From UBA1124 sp963933095 (lineage in GTDB: Bacteria > Pseudomonadota > Gammaproteobacteria > Pseudomonadales > Cellvibrionaceae): a stretch of DNA of 39,845 bases. Numbering within the stretch: position 1 is the first letter of the stretch; each line of letters starts with the position of its first letter. Made by a program: the position numbers and the translations under genes. The DNA lies in assembly GCA_963933095.1 (NCBI GenBank), contig CAWVSV010000009.1, positions 1 through 39,845 of the forward strand, given 5' to 3'. This document shows positions 26,221-35,165 of this stretch, in pieces. The notes beneath the pieces were generated by a model, which was given only the letters and a program-made list of their open reading frames with translations, was not told the origin of the DNA and did no database searches.

Positions 26221-28199
26221 ATAATAGCAATCAGTTAAGCGGTAGTTTTACTGCTGAATTACTGGCACTTTTTAGCAACTTCGATATAGCTCAACTGCAT
26301 TTTCAGCGGCCATTATGGCTGCTAGGCTGCATTATTGCCGCTGTGTTAGTAGCGCTGCTATGGCGACAGAAAAAGCAGGCCGGTGACTGGCATAAATTTA
26401 TCGATAATAGCTTGCTTGCACATCTACTCGATGGCCAAATTGCCCGCACTCAAAAGCGTCTATTTATTAGCCTGCTCTGCGCTTGGATATTAACCTGCAT
26501 CGCCATAGCTGGGCCCAGCTGGCACAAATTGCCCCAACCTGTGCATAAAAACGAATCGGCGCGAGTCATTCTGTTTGACCTCTCTCCTTCAATGACCGCG
26601 AATGATTTAAAGCCCTCGCGCCTTGTGCGCGCTCGGCTCAAGTTAATCGATCTATTGCAGTCAAATGACGACGGGCTACACGCCTTAATTGCCTACGCTG
26701 GAGAGGCACATGTTGTAACCCCTCTCACCGACGACATAGACACCATTATCAGCCAGCTACCAGCACTGTCACCAAGTATTATGCCAATGGCCGGTAGCAA
26801 CGTTGAAATGGCAATAGAAAAAGCGCAGCAACTTTTTTCCGAATCAGGCCTCAATCGTGGCGACATATTATTGGTTACCGATGGCGTTGAAGAGATTGCC
26901 GCTGACACCGTGCGCGACTTACTCAGAAAAACGCAATTCCGACTGTCTATTCTGGGTGTTGGCAGCGACGAAGGCGCCCCCATAGCCACCGGCCGAGGTG
27001 GGTTTGCTCGCGATGCAATGGGGGCGATTGTAATCGCCAAACTCGATAGTGCAGAGCTGTATAGCTTAGCTAACGACCTAGACGGACGCTTTAGTTTATT
27101 GCGCAGCGATGACATCGACATTCAAAATCTTGGCAGCTTGGAAGTACTCACCGATCGGCGTAACCGTAAGATCAGTCGCGAATTTGACACATGGCAAGAC
27201 GCCGGCCAGTGGTTGTGCCTGCTATTATTGCCTTTTGCACTTATAGCTTTTCGACGCGGCTTAATCTTGCCCGCTCTATTATTCATTCCCTTTATACCTC
27301 AGCCCGCCAGCGCCTTTGGCTGGGCTGATTTATGGCTAACCGCCGATCAACAGGGGCAACAGTTATTGCAACAGGGGGACGCTAGCAGCGCCGCTACAAC
27401 ATTCAATAACAATAACTGGCAGGCCAGTGCACAATATAAAGCTGGTGATTATAAAGTCGCCGCTAAAAGTTTCGCTGCTGACGACAATGCCAAAGCTCAT
27501 TACAACCGAGGTAATGCCTTGGCGCGTTCCGGTAAACTCGATGAAGCCCTCGACGCTTACGACCAAGTCCTAACGGCAAACAGCGACTTTGAAGACGCAC
27601 AATTTAATCGGGAGTTGGTAGAAAAGCTCAAGCAGCAACAGGAACAGCAGGAATCTGAGCAAGAGCAAAGCGAGGAACAGGATAAAGAGCAAGGCGACCA
27701 GCAAGACAAGGACAGCGGCGACTCCGACGACAACTCGAAAAGCGAGCCAGGTGAGAATTCAGAGGGCGACCCTAAAGACGATGCTGAAGGTTCCTCTGAG
27801 GAGGAAAAAAATAGTCAGCCAAGTGACTCACAGGCCAGCGATGAGCTCGGTAAAGATGGCGAGCAAGAACAGAAACAGCCGGACTACAGCGAATCTGAGC
27901 AAGAATCTAAATCTGAAGAATCAGACGAACAGGAGAGCGAGCCCAAATCCAGCGAACCCCCGCAACCTTCTGAGCCCAATGAGCAGAAAGGGTTAAGCCA
28001 AGAAAAAGCACTGGCACAAGCACAAGCAGCGGAGGATAAAGCCCAACAAGAACAGTTGGAACAATGGCTGCGCGGCATTCCCGACGATCCGGGTGGACTG
28101 TTGCGCAACAAATTCAATTACCAGCACCAGCAACAAATGCGCAATTCCATGCGTGGCCGCGACAACAAGCCAGAAAACGGCGCCGCCGAGCGCTGGTAA
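26217..28199 (+). CDS. BatB-BatC type fusion: vWA plus TPR with acidic tail
   Basis: 660-aa protein combining what are separate BatB and BatC genes in some bacteria. Helices at about 37-51 and 80-100 precede a vWA domain with an intact MIDAS DLSPS (Asp121-Ser123-Ser125). A further hydrophobic segment at about 328-365 follows (LCLLLLPFALIAF). Next are about two TPR units (AKAHYNRGNALARSGKLDEAL, DAYDQVL). Residues ~467-615 are a low-complexity region almost wholly Glu, Gln, Ser, Asp and Lys. The last ~45 residues are ordered again (LEQWLRGIPDDPGGLLRNKF), a tail I recognise from other gammaproteobacterial homologues. The helix before the TPRs suggests they are periplasmic. It starts in an ATGA overlap with batA and is followed 15 bp later by batD. 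Confidence 0.9.
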   Translation: MNNSNQLSGSFTAELLALFSNFDIAQLHFQRPLWLLGCIIAAVLVALLWRQKKQAGDWHKFIDNSLLAHLLDGQIARTQKRLFISLLCAWILTCIAIAGPSWHKLPQPVHKNESARVILFDLSPSMTANDLKPSRLVRARLKLIDLLQSNDDGLHALIAYAGEAHVVTPLTDDIDTIISQLPALSPSIMPMAGSNVEMAIEKAQQLFSESGLNRGDILLVTDGVEEIAADTVRDLLRKTQFRLSILGVGSDEGAPIATGRGGFARDAMGAIVIAKLDSAELYSLANDLDGRFSLLRSDDIDIQNLGSLEVLTDRRNRKISREFDTWQDAGQWLCLLLLPFALIAFRRGLILPALLFIPFIPQPASAFGWADLWLTADQQGQQLLQQGDASSAATTFNNNNWQASAQYKAGDYKVAAKSFAADDNAKAHYNRGNALARSGKLDEALDAYDQVLTANSDFEDAQFNRELVEKLKQQQEQQESEQEQSEEQDKEQGDQQDKDSGDSDDNSKSEPGENSEGDPKDDAEGSSEEEKNSQPSDSQASDELGKDGEQEQKQPDYSESEQESKSEESDEQESEPKSSEPPQPSEPNEQKGLSQEKALAQAQAAEDKAQQEQLEQWLRGIPDDPGGLLRNKFNYQHQQQMRNSMRGRDNKPENGAAERW

Positions 28200-28214
28200 C
28201 CACGAGCTAGACTT

Positions 28215-29933
28215 ATGAAAACACAGACAATCAGCCTCATCCTAAGCACCTTACTGCTAGTGGTCAGCTTTTACACTCACGCCGACACTCTGGTCGCAAT
28301 TGTTGATCGCAGCACTATTGGCAGCGGCGAAGCTCTACAGCTCAACATTACCTATACCGGCAGCTCCAGCCGTGAAATTAACCTAGATGTGCTCGGCGCT
28401 GAATTTGATGTATTAAGCCAAAGTAAATCTAGCAGCACGCAGATATCGTTTGGCGATAGTAATGCCTCGACAGCCTCCAGTGTGTGGCGAATTTTGCTGA
28501 GACCCAAGCGTATTGGCAACTTGGTTATCCCCGCCTTTGTTATCGATGGCATTAGCAGCGAGCCCATCCGCATTGCGGTTAAAGCGGCTGCTCCAAATAG
28601 TCGCAATACGGACAAGTCGGGGCCTATTTTTCTTGAAACTGAAATTAGTACTGCCAAGCCGTTTGAGCAAGAACAAGTCCTACTAACAATTCGTATGGTG
28701 AGTGAGTACAACATTGTTGACCACGACTTTGATCAGCACGACCCTATTTTGCCCGATGCCAAGTTTGAGCGTGTTTATGTCGGAAAATATCGTCGTCAAG
28801 TAAATGGCAGACAACAAGAAGTATTTGAAAAAATCTATGCCATTTATCCACAATCACCAGGTGCCCTGACTATTCCAGCTGTACCAAATGCAGTTATATA
28901 CCAAGAGCCGTCACAGGATCCGCGAGCCTCTTTTTTTAGTCGCGGTAATCGCATCCGCAAAGATTTCCAATCTCAAATTCAAACCCTGCATGTGCAAGCT
29001 AAGCCACCTCAGCAGTACCTGTGGCTACCCGCACAAGAACTAACATTAGAGCAGCACTGGAGTTCATCGCCCGGCAATTTTGTAGTGGGCGAACCAATTA
29101 CCCGTGACATCACTATTAAGGCGATGGGGCTGCTGGCATCGCAACTGCCCGAACTAAACATGACCGAGCTCAATAATTTTAAGTTCTACCCCGATCAGCC
29201 ACAGCTCGACAACCAGCCAAGCAACACTGGTATTATCAGTACTCGCTCGGTATCAACCGCTATTGTGGCGTCTAAAGCTGGCCGCTACACATTGCCAGCT
29301 ATCACTGTCAAATGGTGGGATTTAAAAGCAAAACGTCAGCGCAGCGCCACACTGTCCGCAGTCGAAATTGTTGTCATGCCTGCCGCTGGAACCAATGTTT
29401 ATCAAACACCGGAGGTCACTGCCCCCGAGCTTGCAGCCAGTAATATCGCTGCAATAGAGCTAATACCTCATGCTGTCGATGCCAACCCTTTATGGATTGC
29501 GGCCAGTGGGTTCTTTGCTCTAACCACCCTCCTCTTCGCTATGCTTTGGCGCCGCGCCAAAAAAGCACAGTTTATTGCTGCTACGGCTATAGGCGTCAAA
29601 CCGCCGAGCAGTGACAAACAGGCCTTACAAGAACTCCGTCGTCACTGCGAATCAGGGTTACTTACGGGGGTGCGTAAATCTTTGCTGCAGTGGGCACAAA
29701 TACGCTGGAACGACAAAACAATTCTAACGCTTGCGGATATCGAGCAACGGTTGCTAGTTGTTAATGACGGTGAATTACTTATTGATCTGCTTAAACAGCT
29801 AGACAGCAGCCTTTACAGTAACAAATCAACCGAGATCGACAGCCTGGCTATTTATCAGCAAGTAAAACGTATGGCCATACCCACGCAAAAAAAACAGCAT
29901 CAACAAGCTGAGCTGAAGCCACTGTATCGTTAA
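28215..29933 (+). CDS. batD: BatD-like periplasmic/membrane protein
   Basis: 572-aa BatD/oxygen-tolerance family protein, last gene of the MoxR operon. The N-terminal signal peptide (MKTQTISLILSTLLLVVSFY, then THA) probably cleaves after Ala23. Two or more beta-rich Ig-like domains follow in the periplasm (about 25-410; GSGEALQLNITYTG, RLILRPKRIG-like strands, GRYTLPAITVKWWD). A membrane helix lies at about 418-436 (PLWIAASGFFALTTLLFAML). A basic, helical cytoplasmic tail of about 130 residues ends the protein. This layout is diagnostic for BatD. It presumably links the cytoplasmic MoxR/DUF58 side to the envelope through the vWA proteins. The ribosome binding site is weak, and translation may rely on readthrough from the upstream gene 15 bp away. 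Confidence 0.9.
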   Translation: MKTQTISLILSTLLLVVSFYTHADTLVAIVDRSTIGSGEALQLNITYTGSSSREINLDVLGAEFDVLSQSKSSSTQISFGDSNASTASSVWRILLRPKRIGNLVIPAFVIDGISSEPIRIAVKAAAPNSRNTDKSGPIFLETEISTAKPFEQEQVLLTIRMVSEYNIVDHDFDQHDPILPDAKFERVYVGKYRRQVNGRQQEVFEKIYAIYPQSPGALTIPAVPNAVIYQEPSQDPRASFFSRGNRIRKDFQSQIQTLHVQAKPPQQYLWLPAQELTLEQHWSSSPGNFVVGEPITRDITIKAMGLLASQLPELNMTELNNFKFYPDQPQLDNQPSNTGIISTRSVSTAIVASKAGRYTLPAITVKWWDLKAKRQRSATLSAVEIVVMPAAGTNVYQTPEVTAPELAASNIAAIELIPHAVDANPLWIAASGFFALTTLLFAMLWRRAKKAQFIAATAIGVKPPSSDKQALQELRRHCESGLLTGVRKSLLQWAQIRWNDKTILTLADIEQRLLVVNDGELLIDLLKQLDSSLYSNKSTEIDSLAIYQQVKRMAIPTQKKQHQQAELKPLYR

Positions 29934-30449
29934 TACAAGCAACAGCCCTATAGCCCTAGCGCCGCGCACGTACGCATAAAAGCATCACCAACAGAAATCA
30001 TTTAATGGCCTCCAGCGGCAACTGCAGAAACAGCTTGATCGCGAAGTCGGCGCCAATCACGGTGCCCGACGCCAACACTAACCCCCGGCTGAATAAAATC
30101 AACGTACATACCCACCAGTAACAGCAGTCAAAAGCTCTTGGATTTATCCGCCACTTTACAAATGAGCTTATCGGGTTAATGAACAATCAGTAAAGGGCGC
30201 AGTAATATGATCACCGCCACGCAAGGCATAGCCCCAAGCAGCAAGGGCTTAAGTAACCACAATAGTAGCAATGTGGCCAATATAGCTTCAACAATTGTGC
30301 CAGACAAGGTTGGCATCACACATCAAAAGCCACAGCACACCTGAGCTTGACATTACGACAGCCCAGCGCCGCCATCGACCAAGGTGTTGATCACCTCGGT
30401 AATTAAGCCGGTGGCGATTAACAACAGTCAGTAATCGCTGCCGGCATCC
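29934..30449 (-). pseudogene. possible decayed small membrane protein gene
   Basis: About 515 bp with no intact gene, but the minus strand shows protein-like pieces in different frames. LITEVINTLVDGGAG reads at about 30418-30356. Next comes a hydrophobic SSSGVLWLLM in another frame. A 62-codon frame at 30186-29998 ends GLVLASGTVIGADFAIK. Their order and character faintly recall small DUF1622-type membrane proteins (N-terminal helix, then a conserved LxxGADxxK-like helix). Stops and frame changes between the pieces suggest decay. I cannot exclude chance; the DUF1622 link is from memory and weak. Confidence 0.3.
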
Positions 30450-33119
30450 TCAAGCATTCAAGGACTTAAACACGACCTCGTAGACATCCTTGGACAGGGT
30501 CGGCTCGGCCATTATTCGCTCCAGCTGTGCTCGCATTTGCGCTTGGCGCGCGGGCGCATATTTGTGCCACTTAGTGAGCGGCGTCAGTAGGCGCGAGGCA
30601 ATTTGCGGATTCAATTCATTGAGGACAATAATTTGATCGGCCAAGAATTCATAACCGCCTACTGCGTGGAAGTTAATCGCATTGGCAGAGCAAAAACTAC
30701 CGATCAATGAACGCACCTTATTGGGATTGCTCATGTCAAAGGCCGAATGCTGCATTAGCGCTTTCACACGGTCGAGCGTACCCGGCAGTGTGCAAGCGGC
30801 TTGGGCCAGCAACCACTGATTGACCACCAATGCTTCATCTTGCCAGCGCAAAAAGAACGCCTTTAACGCTGCAGTCTTTAATGACTCAGCTTCGTCGCCA
30901 CTCGCGTTGATCATGGCATGCAGTGACGCAATGGCATCAGTCATATTATTAGCGGCAGTAAATTGCTGCTGACAGCGTGCCAAATTAACTGAGCTGTTAT
31001 CCAGTGCCAACAATTTTAACGCGGTATTATTAAGCGTACGGGCAGCAATAGCTTCGGCGTTATAAGCGTAGTCTTGCGCGCAATCATGGCCGTCGATCAC
31101 TGCACTTAAACCCTCGCTTAGCGCCTTGGCCAGTAAGCTGTTAACCCTCTCACGCGCCAGATGGATTTTCTCCACCTCAACTACCTCGGCAATTTCACTC
31201 AAATACGCCTCGCTCGGCAGGCTGAGCATATAGGCAACCATAGCCTTATCTAAGCTTTCATCGGCAAGTAACAGCCGATACGCGGCAATAACGTCCGCAC
31301 CTAACTCAAAGTCGGTTATACAGGTCATAGCTTCATGTACTAGGCTCACACCCAGTTGCTGGCTAGCATCCCAGCGACAGAAACCATCGCTGTCACGACT
31401 CATTATTTTTAGCAGATCGGCGCGCGAGTAATCAAAGTAGCTCTTTACTGGCGCTGAAAAACCGCGCAACAGTGACGGCACCGGCTGCTCTGGCAGATCG
31501 ATAAAGACGAAGCTCTGTTTGGCTTCAGTAAGCTCCAGCACGCAGTGAGTATTGTCAGCATTTTCGGAGTCGAGCGGCTGACCTTTTAAGGTTAAACGTA
31601 AATCACCCGCATCGCCTAGCAAACCTATAGCAATAGGGATATGAAATGGTTTTTTGGCTTCAGTTTTTTCGCTACCGTAAGCTGTAGGGGGGCAGCTCTG
31701 TTCGAAGGTCAGAGTGTATTCACCCGCGGTCTCATCCCAGCTGTCAGTAATATGCAGGCGCGGTGTGCCAGCCTGAGAATACCAACGCTTAAATTGGCTT
31801 AAATCTCGACCGCTGGCAGCCTCCATAGCGGCAACAAAATCTTCCGTGGTGACCGCCTGACCATCATGGCGCTCAAAATACAGATCAGTGCCCTTGCGAA
31901 AGTTAGCCTTGCCTAAAAGATTGGCGATCATACGTACAATTTCAGCGCCTTTTTCATACACGGTTAGTGTGTAAAAGTTAGAAATTTCTATGAAAGATGC
32001 CGGGCGAATTGGGTGCGCCATAGGGCCGTCATCTTCGGCAAATTGATGGGTGCGCAGCAGCGCTACATCTTCGACGCGCTTGACGGTGCGTGAACCCATA
32101 TCAGCCGAAAATTCAGCGTCGCGATATACCGTAAAGCCTTCTTTTAAACTGAGCTGAAACCAGTCGCGGCAGGTCACTCGATTGCCAGACCAGTTGTGAA
32201 AATATTCATGCGCCACCACCGCTTCAACTCGCTGAAAGCCGGCATCAGTAGTGGTTTCTGACTTGGCGAGTACGCAGGATGTATTGAAAATATTTAGACC
32301 TTTGTTTTCCATAGCACCCATATTGAAGTCATCAACCGCTACGATCATAAAGATATCAAGATCGTATTCACGGCCATAAACCTCTTCATCCCAGCGCATA
32401 GAACGTTTGAGAGAATCCATCGCATGGCTGCATTTATCGAGGTCTTTGCTCTCAACAAATATCTGCAAGGCAATGTCGCGGCCAGAGCAGGTGGTAAAAG
32501 TATCGCTGACTGCGTCTAAATCCCCCGCCACTAGCGCAAACAAATAAGCAGGCTTTTTAAAGGGGTCATGCCACTTGGCCCAGTGCCGATTGCCCTCGAG
32601 GACACCTGACCCAGCAGGATTGCCATTGGAGAGTAATACCGGGAACTCTTCGCAATCAGCCTCGATAGTGGTGACAAATTCACTCATAACATCGGGGCGA
32701 TCTAGATAATAAGTGATGCGGCGAAAGCCTTCGGCCTCACACTGAGTACAATACATACTGCGCGAGCGGTAAAGTCCCTCGAGAGAGGTATTGTCTTCGG
32801 GTTTAATCAGTGTTTTGCACTCAAGCGTAAACTGCTTAGGCAGCTGGCCTAGAGTTAAGCTTTCGGCGCTGACGCAGTAGTTTGCTTCGCTTAAAGTCTG
32901 GCCGTCGAGCACCACCGACAATAACTGCATTTTTTCACCCTGTAACACCAGATCTGCTGACTGATCGAGAGCGCTAGGATTGCGCTTAATACGCAATTTG
33001 GAGCTGACTAGGGTTTGACCGTCGCGCAGATCAAAGTGAAGTTCGGTGTGATCGATCAAAAAATCGGGTACGCGGTAGTCACTGAGATGGATTGCTTTAG
33101 GTTGCGCGTCTTTGGCCAT
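30450..33119 (-). CDS. pepN: aminopeptidase N (M1 family)
   Basis: Cytoplasmic zinc metallopeptidase that removes N-terminal residues from peptides, the main aminopeptidase of intracellular protein turnover in E. coli. The 889 aa compare with 870 in E. coli. The exopeptidase motif GAMEN is at 268-272. The zinc site is HEYFH (304-308) with the third ligand Glu327 in KEGFT, spaced as in the family. The downstream domain starting near residue 335 (VKRVEDVALLRTHQFAEDDGPM) and the helical C-terminal domain are complete. ATG 33119 has AGGGG 6 nt upstream. It is the last gene of the nadK-rhomboid-yeaC-DUF2797-pepN operon, 40 bp after DUF2797. The 515 bp downstream hold no intact gene. Confidence 0.97.
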   Translation of the reverse strand: MAKDAQPKAIHLSDYRVPDFLIDHTELHFDLRDGQTLVSSKLRIKRNPSALDQSADLVLQGEKMQLLSVVLDGQTLSEANYCVSAESLTLGQLPKQFTLECKTLIKPEDNTSLEGLYRSRSMYCTQCEAEGFRRITYYLDRPDVMSEFVTTIEADCEEFPVLLSNGNPAGSGVLEGNRHWAKWHDPFKKPAYLFALVAGDLDAVSDTFTTCSGRDIALQIFVESKDLDKCSHAMDSLKRSMRWDEEVYGREYDLDIFMIVAVDDFNMGAMENKGLNIFNTSCVLAKSETTTDAGFQRVEAVVAHEYFHNWSGNRVTCRDWFQLSLKEGFTVYRDAEFSADMGSRTVKRVEDVALLRTHQFAEDDGPMAHPIRPASFIEISNFYTLTVYEKGAEIVRMIANLLGKANFRKGTDLYFERHDGQAVTTEDFVAAMEAASGRDLSQFKRWYSQAGTPRLHITDSWDETAGEYTLTFEQSCPPTAYGSEKTEAKKPFHIPIAIGLLGDAGDLRLTLKGQPLDSENADNTHCVLELTEAKQSFVFIDLPEQPVPSLLRGFSAPVKSYFDYSRADLLKIMSRDSDGFCRWDASQQLGVSLVHEAMTCITDFELGADVIAAYRLLLADESLDKAMVAYMLSLPSEAYLSEIAEVVEVEKIHLARERVNSLLAKALSEGLSAVIDGHDCAQDYAYNAEAIAARTLNNTALKLLALDNSSVNLARCQQQFTAANNMTDAIASLHAMINASGDEAESLKTAALKAFFLRWQDEALVVNQWLLAQAACTLPGTLDRVKALMQHSAFDMSNPNKVRSLIGSFCSANAINFHAVGGYEFLADQIIVLNELNPQIASRLLTPLTKWHKYAPARQAQMRAQLERIMAEPTLSKDVYEVVFKSLNA

Positions 33120-33159
33120 GATATGCCCCTATAAACTTGTTGAAGAGTGTGTACTCAAC

Positions 33160-33993
33160 TTATGCGGTGAAAGCCACCTGATAAGAAGTGAACTTACGAA
33201 TATTGATAACGCCCGTATCCAGAAGTAAATACTGACCTTTAATGCCCATCAAAGTACCTTCAACCAACTCGGTTTTATCGAAGTTAAAGGTTTTGATTTT
33301 GCTTGGATACTCAAGCACGGGATAGTGGATAGGCTGTACCGACACGCCATCAATCGGCGTAATGGCTTGCAATCCAAATTGCTGTTGAAGAGTTAAAATA
33401 TCATCGGCACAAAGGGTCTTAAGTTTCTCAGCCAACTGCGGCAACTCGACATCGGCCACCTCGCCTTTAAGCATAGCGCGCCAATTGGTTCTATCCGCCA
33501 CGTGCTGGCGCAAGCGATCTTCTAGCAGTCCCGACTGCTGCCGTGTCGCCACACGAAACAACGGCAACGCTTCGACAGCACCCTGGTCAATCCAGCGAAT
33601 CGGCACCTGGGTAATGCGGGTAATACCAACTTTCGGATTGGACGACTTGGCTAAATAAACAATATGATCGCTCATGCAGAAGCTCTCGCCCCAAGCTGGA
33701 TCGCGACAAGTGCCCGCTTCATAGTGGCAGCGCTCAGGGCTCATCATGCACAGATCACACTGGGGTAACTTCTTAAAACAGGGGTAGCAATATCCCTGGC
33801 TAAAACTTTTATTACTTTTTCGACCACAGTGCAGGCAGTTAATAGCGCCAAGAAAACGCAAGCTTATACTTTTACCGATAAAATCGTTAAGAACTATGGG
33901 GTTGTCGCCAATATTAAGGGTGTAGCGAACAAGGTTGTCGCCGTCGAGTTCGACAGGCATTTTGCTCAGATGGCCGGATATTGTTTGTGTCAC
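33160..33993 (-). CDS. DUF2797 cysteine-rich protein
   Basis: 277-aa protein of the DUF2797 family, function unknown. An N-terminal ~50-residue beta region is followed by a cysteine-rich part: CLHCG (53, 56), CYPC (69, 72), CDLC (79, 82), CHYEAGTC (89, 96) and Cys106. This is enough for two zinc-ribbon-like sites. HIVYLAKSSNPKVGITR (about 110-126) resembles the first strand of a GIY-YIG-type fold, which the family is sometimes compared with; a nucleic-acid role is therefore a guess. I keep the GTG start at 33993 because SGHLSKM matches the family N-terminus as I remember it and TTAGG lies just upstream. That site overlaps the yeaC stop codon (7-nt gap), so translation is probably coupled. Confidence 0.85.
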   Translation of the reverse strand: MTQTISGHLSKMPVELDGDNLVRYTLNIGDNPIVLNDFIGKSISLRFLGAINCLHCGRKSNKSFSQGYCYPCFKKLPQCDLCMMSPERCHYEAGTCRDPAWGESFCMSDHIVYLAKSSNPKVGITRITQVPIRWIDQGAVEALPLFRVATRQQSGLLEDRLRQHVADRTNWRAMLKGEVADVELPQLAEKLKTLCADDILTLQQQFGLQAITPIDGVSVQPIHYPVLEYPSKIKTFNFDKTELVEGTLMGIKGQYLLLDTGVINIRKFTSYQVAFTA

Positions 33994-34000
33994 GTTTTAC

Positions 34001-34288
34001 CTAAGTCCACTTTAAAGGTTTATCGTCGGGTTCAGATATTGCGCCCTGAGACTTATCGGTGCCACAGGGTTCTTTTTTAACTTTGGGTGGCACATAGCCG
34101 CTGCGCTCTTCAGGGCTGAGGTGTTTGTGCTCGTAGGCGATAACCGCTTGCATGCAGTTGGCGCGAAGTTCGCGACTCAGTCTTTCGCCGTCGGCCCACT
34201 TTCCAATTTCTACCGCTCGCTTTAACTTCTCATATATTTCAGGATTGATACTGTCGAACAATTGTTGGAAATCTTTCACGTTAGTCAT
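34001..34288 (-). CDS. yeaC: YeaC/DUF1315 family protein
   Basis: 95-aa protein matching the small DUF1315 family (E. coli YeaC). The diagnostic core is FDSINPEIYEKLKRAVEIGKW and the following ADGERLS...ELRANCMQAVIAYE. The C-terminal ~30 residues (VPPKVKKEPCGTDKSQGAIS) look disordered. Function unknown; no membrane helix or signal. ATG 34288 has AGAGG 5 nt upstream. It starts 8 bp after the rhomboid stop and ends 7 bp before DUF2797, so it is clearly within the operon. A conserved hydrophilic helix-rich protein between a protease and a Cys-rich DUF suggests shared regulation more than a shared pathway. Confidence 0.88.
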   Translation of the reverse strand: MTNVKDFQQLFDSINPEIYEKLKRAVEIGKWADGERLSRELRANCMQAVIAYEHKHLSPEERSGYVPPKVKKEPCGTDKSQGAISEPDDKPLKWT

Positions 34289-34296
34289 TGCTGCCT

Positions 34297-35163
34297 CTAA
34301 TCTTTAATAATTTTCAGTCTTGCACGCAGGCTTGCCAACGCCCCTATTAACATGCCTGCTATCAAACCGCCGACATGGGCGCTATTGGCAATGCCGACGC
34401 TCATGAGCAATTCCAACACGCCTGACATGCATATTAGTAGCCATGCCAACATAAATATAATAATTCCGGTAGGGATATTCAGTAGCGGATCGGGGGCGCA
34501 GTATTTACGTACTGCTATATAGCCAACTAAACCGTAAACAACCCCCGACATACCGCCAAAATTTGCATTACCACTCCAAAGGTACTGGCTGACATTGCCC
34601 GCCATAGCCATAACAGCAACTGTTATTAGGTAAGGCCATACCCCTTGCAAAGCCTCTAGACGGCGACCTAAATCCCATAGCCAGAGACTATTAAAAACGA
34701 TATGAAAAATACCAAAATGGAGAAATATAGGAGTAATCAATCGCCAAATTTGGCCATTATTCAAGGTCTCCCCCAAACCGAGCAACTGATTACCCTGCGG
34801 CTGTAAAAAAATCAGCCAATCGAAAAAATAGACGCTATTTAGTTCGACCACGGTAAAGCCTATTAAGCTAAACATTAACAGTGCGGATGTGACGGGAAAG
34901 GATTTCAGGTTTGCAATTATGCCCGGCGGTGCCGATGACGACTTCGTGACTGACGTTGATGGCAGTTTAAATTGAATATCGCCACATTGAATTTTGCCGA
35001 GCATTTCCTGTAGCGGAGCAACGGCGTCGGCATCTATGACCCAGACAACTTGTTGGCCGCGCTCCTCAGATATACGGTGAACGAGCTCTTGCTCGCGGAG
35101 AAACTGCACCAATTGTGAAAGGTCCAGATCCAATTCAACTTCTGCAACTTTTAACCATGACAT
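34297..35163 (-). CDS. rhomboid intramembrane serine protease (GlpG-like)
   Basis: 288-aa polytopic inner-membrane protease that cuts substrates within the membrane. A soluble N-terminal domain of ~85 residues (VAEVELDLDLSQLVQFLREQ) resembles the cytoplasmic domain of GlpG. Six hydrophobic helices follow. The catalytic dyad is Ser206 in FGGMSGVVYGL and His263 in NSAHVGGLIAG. The oxyanion-hole residues are in HFGIFHIVFNSLWLWDLG (His154, Asn158), as in GlpG HxxxN. I start at ATG 35163, two bases after the nadK stop, instead of the TTG at 35169. The gene lacks a strong ribosome binding site and probably relies on coupling to nadK. Substrates are unknown. Confidence 0.93.
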   Translation of the reverse strand: MSWLKVAEVELDLDLSQLVQFLREQELVHRISEERGQQVVWVIDADAVAPLQEMLGKIQCGDIQFKLPSTSVTKSSSAPPGIIANLKSFPVTSALLMFSLIGFTVVELNSVYFFDWLIFLQPQGNQLLGLGETLNNGQIWRLITPIFLHFGIFHIVFNSLWLWDLGRRLEALQGVWPYLITVAVMAMAGNVSQYLWSGNANFGGMSGVVYGLVGYIAVRKYCAPDPLLNIPTGIIIFMLAWLLICMSGVLELLMSVGIANSAHVGGLIAGMLIGALASLRARLKIIKD

Positions 35164-35165
35164 AT

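Noticed and set aside
26693..27121. 142-codon minus-strand frame inside the vWA-TPR gene
   Set aside because: Composition (Ser, Arg, Pro rich) is that of a reverse-strand shadow; no ribosome binding site.
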